64,000 nt of DNA from Streptomyces yangpuensis (GTDB taxonomy: Bacteria > Actinomycetota > Actinomycetes > Streptomycetales > Streptomycetaceae): the NCBI RefSeq assembly GCF_001005295.1, contig NZ_LBMK01000004.1, positions 373,419-437,418 on the forward strand. Reading direction: 5' to 3'. Positions 51,070 through 61,795 of the stretch are shown piece after piece. The stretch's first letter is position 1; each line of letters starts with the position of its first letter. The notes below the pieces were generated by a model. That model was not told the DNA's origin. It did not search any database and was given only the letters and a program-made list of their open reading frames with translations. Both the position numbers and the translations under genes were made by a program.

Positions 51070-52401
51070 ATGACAGCCACCGCGCGCGCCATGGCCGCCG
51101 CCACACCCGCCGACCGCGACCGGTACGTCGACCTGCTGCGCGTCGCCTCGCTCGGCACGGTCGTCGCCGGGCACTGGCTGATGGCCGCGGTCAGCAGCGA
51201 CGGCATAGGGAACCTGCTCGCCCTCGTGCCCGCACTCCAGGTGCTCACCTGGGCTCTCCAGATCATGCCCGTCTTCTTCTTCGTCGGCGGGTTCTCGCAC
51301 GCCCTCTCCTACCGCTCCCTGGCCCGCCGCCACGACGGACCCGTCTACGCCGTCTTCCTGCGGGCCCGGCTGCGGCGGCTGCTGCGGCCCACCCTGGTGT
51401 TCGTGCTCGTGTGGGGCGCCGTCGCGCTCGGCGTGCAGCTCGCCGGAAGGGCCGACGGGGCGCTGACCGGCGCCGCGCTGCGGCTGGTCACCCAGCCGCT
51501 GTGGTTCATCGGGATCTACCTGGCCATGGTCGCCTTCACCCCGCCGCTGCTGAAGCTGCACGAGCGGTACGGATGGGCCGCCTTCGCCGCGCTGGCCGGC
51601 GCCGCCGCACTGGTCGACGTACTGCGCTTCGCGCTCGGCGTCCCCTACGTGGAGTTCCTCAACTTCGCCCTCGTCTGGCTCGCCGTCCACCAGCTCGGCT
51701 TCCTCCGCGCCGACGGGCGCATCCGCCGGCCCGCCGTCCTGGCCGCCGCCGGCCTCGCCGGGGCCGCGCTGCTGGTCGCCTGCGGCCCGTACCCGCTGTC
51801 CATGGTCGGGATGCCCGGCGAGAAGGTGTCCAACATGGCCCCGCCCACCCTCGCCCTGCTCTGCCACGGCCTGTGGCTCGTCGGCGCCGTGCAGCTCGCC
51901 GCCCGGCCCGCCGGGGCCTGGCTGCAGCGCCCCCGCGTGTGGCGTACGGTCGTCGCCGCCAACGGCGTCGCCATGACCGCCTTCCTCTGGCACCTCACCG
52001 CGATGCTCGCCGTGTACGGGGCCCAGCTCGCCCTCGGCATGGAGCTGCCGGCCCCCGCCACCGCCGCCTGGTGGGCGCAGGTCCCCGTACGGATCCTGGC
52101 CGCGGCGGTGCTGACCGGCCTGTTCGTCGTCCTGTTCCGCCGCTTCGAGGCCCCCGCGCCCGCCCGTCCGGCCGGGCCCCAGGGATCCGCCGCCGGCCCC
52201 GTCGCCGCCCTCGGGATCACCCTGTGCCTCCTCGGTGTCCTGGGGGTCTCCATGACCGGACTCGGAGGCCTGCTCGACGGCCACACCGCCACCCTGATCG
52301 CCTTCCCCGTCACCGCACCGGCGGCCATCGGCATGGCCGTGGCGGGCGCCTGGCTGGTGGAACGGTCCGCCCCGGTCCGGAGGGTTAGGCTGAGGGGCTG
52401 A
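51070..52401 (+). CDS. Membrane acyltransferase (Acyltransferase_3 / OafA-like)
   Basis: A 443-residue integral membrane protein with about 11 helices. The catalytic-type N-terminus RYVDLLRVASLGTVVAGHWL carries the family Arg and His near residues 25-36; VFFFVGGFSHALSYRS lies near 75. Family members acylate sugars, antibiotics or lipids on the cytosolic face. The partner glycan is unknown. It is followed after 28 bases by the ABC-F gene. Confidence 0.88.
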   Translation: MTATARAMAAATPADRDRYVDLLRVASLGTVVAGHWLMAAVSSDGIGNLLALVPALQVLTWALQIMPVFFFVGGFSHALSYRSLARRHDGPVYAVFLRARLRRLLRPTLVFVLVWGAVALGVQLAGRADGALTGAALRLVTQPLWFIGIYLAMVAFTPPLLKLHERYGWAAFAALAGAAALVDVLRFALGVPYVEFLNFALVWLAVHQLGFLRADGRIRRPAVLAAAGLAGAALLVACGPYPLSMVGMPGEKVSNMAPPTLALLCHGLWLVGAVQLAARPAGAWLQRPRVWRTVVAANGVAMTAFLWHLTAMLAVYGAQLALGMELPAPATAAWWAQVPVRILAAAVLTGLFVVLFRRFEAPAPARPAGPQGSAAGPVAALGITLCLLGVLGVSMTGLGGLLDGHTATLIAFPVTAPAAIGMAVAGAWLVERSAPVRRVRLRG

Positions 52402-52429
52402 TCCACACCCTTTCCCTGGAGCGCGTCTG

Positions 52430-54229
<1,800 letters not shown>

Positions 54230-54381
54230 ATTCGGGGGTCCTCGGGGCCAACTGACCGGATAACGACGGCGTCACGGGCCGGTCCTCCCTTGGGAACAGG
54301 GGGCGGACCGGTCCTTTGTATGCACGGTGTCAGTGATAGAAAGGTCATTCTCCCCGACCCCCCGAAGCCGAAAGTGCGCTG

Positions 54382-56028
54382 ATGACCGAGCCGCCCCAGC
54401 CGCCGAACCAGCCGCCGACTCCTTCCGGTTACGGACACCTGCCCGGCCCGCCGCAGCAGGGCTACGGATATCCGCAGCAGGGCGAGAACCCGTACGCGCA
54501 GCAGCCCGCGCACCCCGCACACCCCTCGCAGCCCGGCCACGTGCCGCAGCCGCCCACCGTCCCGGCGTACCCGGCCCACGGCCTGCAGTCGCCCCCGCCC
54601 CCGCCCGGTGCGCCCGGCATGCCGCCGAAGAAGAAGCTGCCCCTGATCGTCGCCGCCTCCGTGGCCGGCGTCCTCGTCCTCGGCGGCGTCGGCTACGCCG
54701 CCTTCGGCAGCGGCGGCAAGGACCCCGAGCAGCCCGTCGCCCAGGAGTCCGGCGACGCGAAGCCCGCCGCCTCCCCGTCCGTGGACATGGGCGACGGCAG
54801 CGGCCCCGGCGGCAACCAGCAGACCGACCTCAACGCCGGCCGCAAGCAGGGTGAGGACAAGGTCCTCTGGCTCAAGACCACCAAGATCGACGGCCCGGGC
54901 GCCGGCGTGGCCACCCATGGCCAGTGGGTCGTGGGCGACACCGTGGCCAAGACCGTCGGCAAGACGATCAAGGGCTATGCGACCGCCGACGGCAAGGAGA
55001 AGTGGACGATCACCTTCCCCGCGGATATCTGCGGCATGACCAAGCGGACCACCGACGACGGCAAGACCGTCGTCATGTACGCGGACGGCCCCTCGGCCAC
55101 CGCCAACTGCAACCAGATCCGCATGGTCGACCTCAAGGCGGGCAAGGAGGGCTGGTCCAAGGAGGTGGCCAAGGAGAGCGCCTTCGACATGTTCCTCGAC
55201 CCGAGCCTCGCCATGACCGGGGACACCGTCACCGTCAACCGCCTCACCCGCGCCACCGCCTTCAGGATCAGCACCGGTGAGAAGCTCTTCGGCAGCCCCG
55301 CCGAAGGCTGCGTACCCGGCGCCTACGCCGCCGGCAACGGCAAGATGATCGGCGTTGCCACCTGCAACGACGCCGACATGACCGTCGAGATCCAGGACGC
55401 CGACCCGGTCACCGGCAAGAAGACGTGGACCTACCGGCTCCCCAAGGGCTGGAAGGTCTCCCGCGTCTACGGCCTCGACCCCATCGTCCTCCACCTCACC
55501 AATGCCGCCACGAAGGAGAGCTCCATCGTGGTCCTCGGACCCGACGGCAAGCAGCGCACCACGCTCTCCGGCGAGGGCAAGTTCTCCACCGAGTGCAGCG
55601 TCAGCCACGACGACTCCCTGCAGGGCTGCGCCACCGCCGTCGTCGACGCCGGCACCCTCTACCTCCCCACCAAGGCCGGCATCGGCAAGGCCAACGAGGT
55701 CGTCGCCTTCGACCTGAACACCGGCAAGGCCAAATGGCGCGTCCCGGCGGGCGAGGGACGCACCCTGGAGCCGCTCAAGGCCGCGAACGGGCAACTGATC
55801 GCCTACCGCAAGGCCGAATCCCGCCAGGGCGGCGAGGTCGTCTCGATCCCCGCCGACGGCAGCACCCCCACCGCGCTCCTGCGCCACCCGTCGGGCCCCT
55901 CCGCACCGATCGAGAGCTCCTTCTACTCCCCGGACGTCGACTACGCCGACGGACGCTTCTTCATCTCCACGACCCGCCTGCTCGCCCAGGACAAGGACGA
56001 GAAGCTCCTGATGGTCTTCGGCAAGTGA
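54382..56028 (+). CDS. Membrane-anchored PQQ-like beta-propeller protein (copy 1)
   Basis: A 548-residue protein. A cytosolic Pro/Gln/Tyr-rich tail of 80 residues (YGYPQQ repeats) is followed by one helix (LPLIVAASVAGVLVLGGVGY, about 86-105), then an extracellular propeller with repeated DGKEKW, DLKAGKEGW and DLNTGKAKW motifs, the PQQ/BamB-type blade signature without known cofactor ligands. Cysteines at about 213 and 248 may form a disulfide. Function unknown; such proteins often sense or scaffold at the envelope. A paralogue follows 55 bases after its stop. Confidence 0.85.
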   Translation: MTEPPQPPNQPPTPSGYGHLPGPPQQGYGYPQQGENPYAQQPAHPAHPSQPGHVPQPPTVPAYPAHGLQSPPPPPGAPGMPPKKKLPLIVAASVAGVLVLGGVGYAAFGSGGKDPEQPVAQESGDAKPAASPSVDMGDGSGPGGNQQTDLNAGRKQGEDKVLWLKTTKIDGPGAGVATHGQWVVGDTVAKTVGKTIKGYATADGKEKWTITFPADICGMTKRTTDDGKTVVMYADGPSATANCNQIRMVDLKAGKEGWSKEVAKESAFDMFLDPSLAMTGDTVTVNRLTRATAFRISTGEKLFGSPAEGCVPGAYAAGNGKMIGVATCNDADMTVEIQDADPVTGKKTWTYRLPKGWKVSRVYGLDPIVLHLTNAATKESSIVVLGPDGKQRTTLSGEGKFSTECSVSHDDSLQGCATAVVDAGTLYLPTKAGIGKANEVVAFDLNTGKAKWRVPAGEGRTLEPLKAANGQLIAYRKAESRQGGEVVSIPADGSTPTALLRHPSGPSAPIESSFYSPDVDYADGRFFISTTRLLAQDKDEKLLMVFGK

Positions 56029-56083
56029 ACCCCCGTCCGGCACGCCGTCCGACGAGCCGTCCACCGAGAGGCAACAGCAACCG

Positions 56084-57814
56084 ATGAGTACCCCGCCGCC
56101 CCCCAGCCAGCCGCCGTCCGGCGGCTTCGGAGCGCCGCAGGATCCCCCGCCGGGCGGGTTCGGAGCGCCCAAGCCGCCCGCAGGACCGCCCGCGGCGCCC
56201 GCCGGCCCGCCCGCCCCGCCCGCCGGCCCGCCCGCCGCCGCACAGCAGCAGCCGGCCGGGCAGCCCGCGTACGGCTACCCGCAGGCCGACCCCGGCTACG
56301 GATACCCGCAGCAGCCCGCCGCGCCCGCGCAGTACGGCGCACCCGTACCCCCCGCCCAGCCCCCGGCCGGCGGTGGCGGCGGGGACAAGCGCACCCAGCT
56401 GATGATCGTCGGCGCGGCCCTCCTGGCCATCGTCCTGATCGTCGGCGGCGGCCTCTGGTACGCCTCCGGCGACGGCGGCAAGGAGGACATCGCACAGAGC
56501 GACCCCAGCGCCTCCCCGGGCGGCGACAAGAACCAGGCCTTCGCGCCCGGCACCGAGAAGGTCCCCGGCAACCCCAAGTCGAAGATCCTCTACAACCAGC
56601 CCGCCCCGGCCGTCACCGACATCGTGTCCGTCAACGGCTCCTGGCTGACCGACAACACCTACGTCAAGTCCGACGTGTCGAAGGTCGTCGGCTACAACGT
56701 CGTCGACGGCGGCAAGAAGTGGGAGATCCCCCTCGCGGGCGAGATCTGCGGAGCCACCCCGCACGTCAGCGAGAAGAAGACGGCAATCCTCTTCAGGCCC
56801 GCCCAGCCCACCGCCGAGAACAAGTACCCGCCCTGCACCGAGGTCGGCGTCATCGACCTCGAAACCGGCAAGCTCGTCTGGTCCGGCAACATCAAGAGCG
56901 CTAACGGCGGCGACAAGCCCGTCCAGTTCTCCGAGGTCACCCTCAGCGGCAAGACCGTCGCCGCGGCCGGCGTCTCCGGCGGCGGCGCCGCCTGGAACCT
57001 CGCCGACGGCAAGAACCTGTGGCAGCCCAAGGTCGACGGCGAGAGCTGCCGCGACACCGGCTACGCGGGCGGCGAGGCCCTCGCCGCCATCCGCAAGTGC
57101 GGCCAGCACCCCAACTACACCCTGCACGCACAGCTCCTCGACCCGGCCACGGGCGCGCCCACCGGCTCCTACAAGCTCTCCCAGGGCATCGAGTACGCCC
57201 ACATCGTCTCCACCAAGCCGTTCGTCGTCGCGGCCGACGTCGGCGACAACGCCAAGGGCGGCAAGGGCGTCAGTGACCTGTTCGTCGTCGACCCCAAGGG
57301 CGAGCTGAAGGCGCGCATCCCGCTCGCCGCCGGCTCCTTCGCCGCCAAGTGCGGCTCCACCGACGTCGAGAAGTGCTCCAACATGGTCGTCGGCAACGGC
57401 AAGATCTACGTGCCCTCCGCCGAGCACCAGGGCCAGTCGCCCACCGGCCGCACCAACGAACTGCTCTCCTTCGACCTGGAGACCGGCAAGCAGACCACCG
57501 ACCGCGCCGACGCGGGCGAGCGGTACACCATGTACCCGCTGCGCATGGACGGGTCGAACATCATCGCCTACAAGGTCCCGCCCTACGACAAGGGCGGCCA
57601 GATCGTCAGCATCGACGGCAAGACGATGAAGGAGACCCTCCTCATGGAGAACCCTGCCGACAAGGACATCCGGCGCGCCGAGACCTCCTTCTCGCCCGAC
57701 TTCTCCTCCGAGCTGCGCTACCGGGGCGGCAAGCTCTTCATGTCCAAGCAGAACGTCAGCAAGCCGTACTCGGGCGACCCCGAGTACCTCTTCGTCTCGT
57801 TCACCGCGAGCTGA
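56084..57814 (+). CDS. Membrane-anchored PQQ-like beta-propeller protein (copy 2)
   Basis: A 576-residue paralogue of the previous gene. The Pro/Gly/Ala-rich cytosolic N-terminus is 100 residues (GFGAPQ and YGYPQ repeats), the helix is LMIVGAALLAIVLIVGGGLW (about 106-125), and the propeller carries DGGKKWEIPL, DLETGKLVW, LADGKNLW and DLETGKQTTD blades. Tandem arrangement and shared layout imply duplication followed by divergence. A perfect 11-bp-arm terminator follows. Confidence 0.85.
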   Translation: MSTPPPPSQPPSGGFGAPQDPPPGGFGAPKPPAGPPAAPAGPPAPPAGPPAAAQQQPAGQPAYGYPQADPGYGYPQQPAAPAQYGAPVPPAQPPAGGGGGDKRTQLMIVGAALLAIVLIVGGGLWYASGDGGKEDIAQSDPSASPGGDKNQAFAPGTEKVPGNPKSKILYNQPAPAVTDIVSVNGSWLTDNTYVKSDVSKVVGYNVVDGGKKWEIPLAGEICGATPHVSEKKTAILFRPAQPTAENKYPPCTEVGVIDLETGKLVWSGNIKSANGGDKPVQFSEVTLSGKTVAAAGVSGGGAAWNLADGKNLWQPKVDGESCRDTGYAGGEALAAIRKCGQHPNYTLHAQLLDPATGAPTGSYKLSQGIEYAHIVSTKPFVVAADVGDNAKGGKGVSDLFVVDPKGELKARIPLAAGSFAAKCGSTDVEKCSNMVVGNGKIYVPSAEHQGQSPTGRTNELLSFDLETGKQTTDRADAGERYTMYPLRMDGSNIIAYKVPPYDKGGQIVSIDGKTMKETLLMENPADKDIRRAETSFSPDFSSELRYRGGKLFMSKQNVSKPYSGDPEYLFVSFTAS

Positions 57815-57831
57815 TCCGCACAGCACCGCAT

Positions 57832-57867
57832 GAAGCCCCCGAACGGTCCGTACCGATCGGGGGCTTC
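57832..57867 (+). terminator. Terminator after the second propeller gene
   Basis: GAAGCCCCCGA (57832-57842) and TCGGGGGCTTC (57857-57867) form a perfect stem with a 14-base loop. Confidence 0.8.
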
Positions 57868-57942
57868 TGCGCGGTATCCCCCTCGCGCCGTCGAACAAGC
57901 GTGTAGCTTGCCGGGGCAGAAGGGTGGGGGGTGGGTTCCTCA

Positions 57943-58635
57943 ATGGGCGTACGCGTCGTGGTGGTCGACGACCACCGGCTGCTGGCCGAGGCGCTGGCCT
58001 CTGCCCTGAAACTGCGCGGCCACCGGGTGCTGGCCGCCGCGGCCCCGGCGGCGGGCGCCGCCGAACTCGTCATCGGCCGTGCCCCGGAGGTCTGCCTCCT
58101 CGGCACCGCCAACCCCGCCGAGCCCGGAGTCTTCGAACCGGTCGTCCGCATCAAACGGGAGAGACCGCAGATCGCCGTGGTCGTCCTGGGCCCCGTCCCC
58201 AGCCCGCGCGGGATCGCCGCCGCCTTCGCCGCAGGCGCCTCGGGGTACGTACGCCAGGACGAGCGCATCGAGGGAGTGGAACGGGCTCTGGCCAAGGCGC
58301 GGGCGGGAGAGGCGGCGATCGCCCCGCAACTGCTCCAGGGGGCCTTCTCGGAGCTCCTCAACCCGGCCGTCCAGCCCGACGACGAAGGCAGCCGGCTGCT
58401 GCGCCTGCTGACCCCGCGCGAGGTGGAGGTGCTCGTACGGGTCGCCGAGGGCGAGGACACCCGCCTGATCGCCGCGGGCATGGCCATCGCGCCCAGCACC
58501 GCCCGCACCCACGTACAGCGGGTCCTGATGAAACTGGGCGTCGGATCACGGCTGGAAGCGGCCGCGCTGGCCGCCCGCACCGGCCTCCTGGACCAGGCAC
58601 TGCCCGGACCGTCGTCCCCCGAGCCGCGGGGCTGA
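57943..58635 (+). CDS. Orphan LuxR-type response regulator lacking the phospho-acceptor Asp
   Basis: A 230-residue receiver-HTH protein. The acidic pair VVVDDHRLLAEALAS is kept at residues 7-10, but the phosphorylation site position in PEVCLLGTANPAEP is Gly54 instead of Asp. The receiver is otherwise recognisable, with the GASGYVRQD strand near residue 102. The C-terminal LuxR HTH (LLTPREVEVLVRVAEGEDTR, STARTHVQRVLMKLGV) is intact. No histidine kinase adjoins. It probably works without phosphorylation, as atypical receivers do. ATG 57943 preferred over GTG 57931. Confidence 0.88.
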   Translation: MGVRVVVVDDHRLLAEALASALKLRGHRVLAAAAPAAGAAELVIGRAPEVCLLGTANPAEPGVFEPVVRIKRERPQIAVVVLGPVPSPRGIAAAFAAGASGYVRQDERIEGVERALAKARAGEAAIAPQLLQGAFSELLNPAVQPDDEGSRLLRLLTPREVEVLVRVAEGEDTRLIAAGMAIAPSTARTHVQRVLMKLGVGSRLEAAALAARTGLLDQALPGPSSPEPRG

Positions 58636-58747
58636 CCGCAGGCGTTCCGGAACCGCCGATTTCCCCCGCGGGCGCCGCATCGGGTAAGCCAGTGCCCAAG
58701 CACGCGCACCCACACGCGCGTGGTCCCCCGCGAGAGGCAGTAGGCGA

Positions 58748-59704
58748 GTGAGCAAGTACCTGGTAACCGGTGGCGCCGGATACGTCGGCAGCGTGGTCGC
58801 GGCCCACCTCCTGGAGGCCGGCCACGAGGTCACCGTCCTCGACGACCTCAGCACCGGCTTCCGCGTCGGCGTCCCCGAAGGCGCCACCTTCATCGAGGGC
58901 CGCATCCAGGACGCCGCCCGCCACATCGACCCCTCCTACGACGCCGTGCTGCACTTCGCCGCCTTCTCGCAGGTCGGTGAGTCCGTGGTGAACCCCGGCA
59001 AGTACTGGGAGAACAACGTCGGCGGCACCCTCGCCCTGCTGGCCGCGATGCGCGAGGCCGGCGTGCGCCGGCTCGTCTTCTCCTCCACCGCCGCCACCTA
59101 CGGCGAGCCGACCGAAGGCCTGCTCACCGAAGCCTCGGTGACCGCGCCGACCAACCCGTACGGCGCCTCCAAGCTCGCCGTCGACCACATGATCGCGGGG
59201 GAGTGCGTCGCCCACGGCCTGGCCGCGGTGTCCCTGCGCTACTTCAACGTCGCCGGCGCCTACGGAGCCTACGGCGAACGCCACAGCCCCGAGACCCACC
59301 TGATCCCGCTGGTCCTCCAGGTCGCCCTCGGCGAACGCGAGTCGATCTCCGTGTTCGGCGAGGACTACCCCACCCCGGACGGCACCTGCGTACGCGACTA
59401 CATCCACGTCGCCGACCTCGCCGAGGCCCACCTGGCCGCCCTGCAGGCCGCCACCGCCGGAGAGCACCTGATCTGCAACCTGGGCAACGGCAGCGGCTTC
59501 TCCGTGCGCGAGGTCATCGAGACCGTCCGCAAGGTCACCGGCCGGGACATCCCCGAGGTCGTCGCCCCCCGCCGGGCCGGCGACCCGGCCATGCTGGTCG
59601 CCTCCGCCCGCACCGCCCACGAACGCCTCGGCTGGACCCCGAACCGCCCCGACCTCACCGGCATCATCCAGGACGCCTGGAACTTCGCCCGCGCTGCTTC
59701 GTAG
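58748..59704 (+). CDS. galE: UDP-glucose 4-epimerase
   Basis: Interconverts UDP-glucose and UDP-galactose. The extended SDR of 318 residues has YLVTGGAGYVGSVVAAHLL at the start (NAD loop), FSSTAATYG near residue 117, the catalytic Tyr/Lys in NPYGASK near 139-145, and RYFNVAGAYG near 165. GTG 58748. Together with galU it supplies sugar nucleotides. The gene is flanked by two orphan response regulators. Confidence 0.93.
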   Translation: MSKYLVTGGAGYVGSVVAAHLLEAGHEVTVLDDLSTGFRVGVPEGATFIEGRIQDAARHIDPSYDAVLHFAAFSQVGESVVNPGKYWENNVGGTLALLAAMREAGVRRLVFSSTAATYGEPTEGLLTEASVTAPTNPYGASKLAVDHMIAGECVAHGLAAVSLRYFNVAGAYGAYGERHSPETHLIPLVLQVALGERESISVFGEDYPTPDGTCVRDYIHVADLAEAHLAALQAATAGEHLICNLGNGSGFSVREVIETVRKVTGRDIPEVVAPRRAGDPAMLVASARTAHERLGWTPNRPDLTGIIQDAWNFARAAS

Positions 59705-59832
59705 GGCTCGGTTCGCCTCCGGGGCGCCTGTTGCCGGCTCGTGGGGCCGTACGTGCTCGAAAACCGCTCGTGCCTCGCGGTTTCCTCCGCGCGTTCGCCC
59801 CCACTCCCCGTCGCGCCCCTTCGGCTCACTCG
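59704..59832. repeat. Intergenic repeat, copy A
   Basis: About 129 bp directly after galE, repeated at 59846-59972. The first 56 bases of both copies are identical and the last 45 nearly so, with small changes and a 2-base deletion between. On the minus strand both copies keep an open frame encoding repeated TYGPTSRQQAPRRRTEP-like peptides, which I remember seeing in other Streptomyces annotations; probably a dispersed non-coding repeat. Confidence 0.8.
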
Positions 59833-59845
59833 GCTGTCCTGATCG

Positions 59846-59972
59846 GGGCTCGGTTCGCCTCCGGGGCGCCTGTTGCCGGCTCGTGGGGCCGTACGTGCTC
59901 GGAAAGCCTCGTTCCTCGCCTTTCCTGCGCGCGTTCGCCCCCACTCCCCGTCGCGCCCCGTCGGCTCACTCG
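59846..59972. repeat. Intergenic repeat, copy B
   Basis: Second copy of the preceding element, offset 142 then 140 bp, separated from copy A by 13 bp. Confidence 0.8.
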
Positions 59973-60409
59973 CCCCGTGCAGCGGTTGTGGCGGGGGCGC
60001 GGGCTCGGGGGCCATGCGCCGCGGGCGGGCGCTGCGCGCGGGCGCCCGGCGTGCGCACGCCGGGTGAAATGCCCCCCGTGCAACTGCCGATGGCACGCGC
60101 CCGTGCGCAAGACGTCCCACAGGCCCCCGATTCCGGCGATTTCCAGCCACGGCCGAGCCCCCGCGGAACGCACACTCCTCAAATCCCCGGGAAAAACTTC
60201 TGCTATTCGGCCAACTGCGAGCCGCCCCCGGCCCTACGCTGATGCGTGACACCGGTGGGGGCCGGTGTTGATTCAGGGGTCGAGACAAGTCGGGTACGGC
60301 GTCCGGTCCGGGGTAGTGCAGATATGTCTCGGCGGCGGCCGGGGGCTGCGGATCACCCGGTCCTGGCGCCGTACCCGCCGTCGTCCGTTCCCCTACCCTT
60401 GGGGGTTTT
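59973..60409. other. Leader region of the second response regulator
   Basis: 437 bp with no convincing gene. An A+T-richer patch at about 60175-60205 likely holds a promoter, and ACACCGG...CCGGTGT near 60248-60266 is a small dyad. The long leader suggests regulated transcription of the downstream gene. Confidence 0.5.
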
Positions 60410-61177
60410 GTGGTTCGTATCCGGGTTCTCGTCGTCGACGATCACCGCATCTTCGCCGAATCGCTCGCAGCCGCGCTCGCGGCCGAGCCGGACGTGGACG
60501 TGTCCGCGGCCGGCAGCGGCCCCGCCGCACTGCGCTGCCTCGAACGGGCGGTGGCCGAGGGCCGCCGCTTCGACGTCCTGCTGGTCGACGCCGACCTCGG
60601 CGGCGTCGCCGGGGCCGTGCCCGCCCAGCGGGAGCCGGGAGCCGGGCCGCCACCGCCCGCCTCGGACGGGATCGCGCTGGTGGCCGGGGTACGGGTGGCC
60701 CACCCAGGGGTCCGCACCGTCGTCCTCGCCGAGCGCGACGACCCGCGCCGGGCCGCTCACGCCCTGCAGGCGGGGGCCTCGGGCTGGGTCGCCAAGGACT
60801 GCTCGCTCTCCCGGCTGCTCGCCGTCATCCGGGGGGTCCTGCGGGAGGAGACCCACCTGCCGCCCGCACTGCTCACCGGAGTGCTCCGGGAGCTGACCGC
60901 CGCGCGCAAGCACCGCACCGACAGCGAACGGCTCGTGGAGTCCCTCACCCCGCGCGAGCACGAGGTGCTGCGCTGCATGGTGGCGGGGCTGGGCCGCAAG
61001 GACGTGGCGGCGCGGCTGTTCCTGTCCCCGCACACCGTCCGCACCCACATGCAGAACGTGCTGGGCAAGCTCGGCGTGCACTCCACCCTGGCCGCGGTGG
61101 CGCTGGCCCGGCGGGCCGGCGTACGACCCGCCGACCTAGCCGGGGATGTTGTCGAACGGAGCGGTCAACTGGCGTAG
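60410..61177 (+). CDS. LuxR-type response regulator
   Basis: A 255-residue receiver-HTH regulator. The acidic pair VVDDHRIFAESLA (Asp9/10), phospho-acceptor Asp60 in VLLVDADLGG, Lys in GWVAKDCS near 128, and a LuxR HTH (SLTPREHEVLRCMVAGLG, HTVRTHMQNVLGKLGV) near 180-240. A Gly/Pro-rich insertion (EPGAGPPPPASDG) sits after the phosphorylation site. No kinase adjoins. Start GTG 60410. Its last 42 bases overlap the convergent tamR. Confidence 0.9.
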   Translation: MVRIRVLVVDDHRIFAESLAAALAAEPDVDVSAAGSGPAALRCLERAVAEGRRFDVLLVDADLGGVAGAVPAQREPGAGPPPPASDGIALVAGVRVAHPGVRTVVLAERDDPRRAAHALQAGASGWVAKDCSLSRLLAVIRGVLREETHLPPALLTGVLRELTAARKHRTDSERLVESLTPREHEVLRCMVAGLGRKDVAARLFLSPHTVRTHMQNVLGKLGVHSTLAAVALARRAGVRPADLAGDVVERSGQLA

Positions 61178-61633
61178 CAGCCCGGCGAGATCACCGCGCT
61201 GGCTCTGCGAGAGCTGGGCCAGGATCGCCCGTTCCTGGGCGAGCAGTCCGGCGAGGGCCTGGTCGGCGCGGTCCCGGCCCTCGGGGGTGAGCCGGACCAG
61301 GACCCCGCGGCGGTCGCTTGGGTCCGGGAGCCGCTCGACCAGGCCCTTCTTCGCGAGCCGGTCGATGCGGTTGGTCATGGTGCCGGAGGTGACCAGGGTC
61401 TGGGTCAACAGCTGACCGGGGGAGAGCTGGTAGGGGGCGCCGGCGCGGCGCAGCGACGTCAGGACGTCGAACTCCCAGGGCTCCAGGCCGTGCTCGGAGA
61501 AGGCCAGCCTGCGGGCGCGGTCGAGATGGCGCGCGAGCCTGCTGACGCGGCTCAGTACCTCGAGCGGTTCCACGTCGAGGTCAGGGCGCTCCCGCCGCCA
61601 TGCCGCCACCAGTCGGTCGACCTCGTCCTCCAT
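61136..61633 (-). CDS. tamR: MarR family regulator TamR
   Basis: A 165-residue winged-helix repressor: DRARRLAFSEHGLEPWEFDV, SPGQLLTQTLVTSGTMTNRI (recognition), then the wing KKGLVERLPDPSDRRGVLVRLT. Its position divergent from a trans-aconitate methyltransferase identifies it as TamR, described in S. coelicolor as sensing citrate, aconitates and isocitrate and derepressing tam. ATG 61633. Three TATCTCGAT-type half-sites lie in the 162-bp gap. Confidence 0.9.
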   Translation of the reverse strand: MEDEVDRLVAAWRRERPDLDVEPLEVLSRVSRLARHLDRARRLAFSEHGLEPWEFDVLTSLRRAGAPYQLSPGQLLTQTLVTSGTMTNRIDRLAKKGLVERLPDPSDRRGVLVRLTPEGRDRADQALAGLLAQERAILAQLSQSQRGDLAGLLRQLTAPFDNIPG

Positions 61634-61681
61634 GCCGATCAGTGTAAGGGGTCTGTCGATGTGAAGTCTCTTCATCCCGAG

Positions 61682-61714
61682 TATCTCGATCGCAAGTATC
61701 TTGACATCGAGATA
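61682..61714. promoter_or_regulatory. TamR operator region
   Basis: TATCTCGAT (61682-61690), TATCTTGAC (61697-61705) and ATCGAGATA (61706-61714) are three half-sites. The last two make an 18-bp imperfect palindrome (7 of 9 pairs), and the first and last form a perfect inverted pair. It lies 82 bp before tam and 49 bp before tamR, so one site can control both. Confidence 0.75.
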
Positions 61715-61795
61715 TAAATGAAGCGAGCATGGGGCATGGAGGGGGCCGGAACGGATTCCGCTTTCCGACCGCCCCGCCAGCAGGGAGGCTCGAAC

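Noticed and set aside
59704..59972. Minus-strand peptides encoded across the tandem repeat
   Set aside because: Open frame arises from GC-rich repeat DNA, with no start site and no codon bias of real genes.
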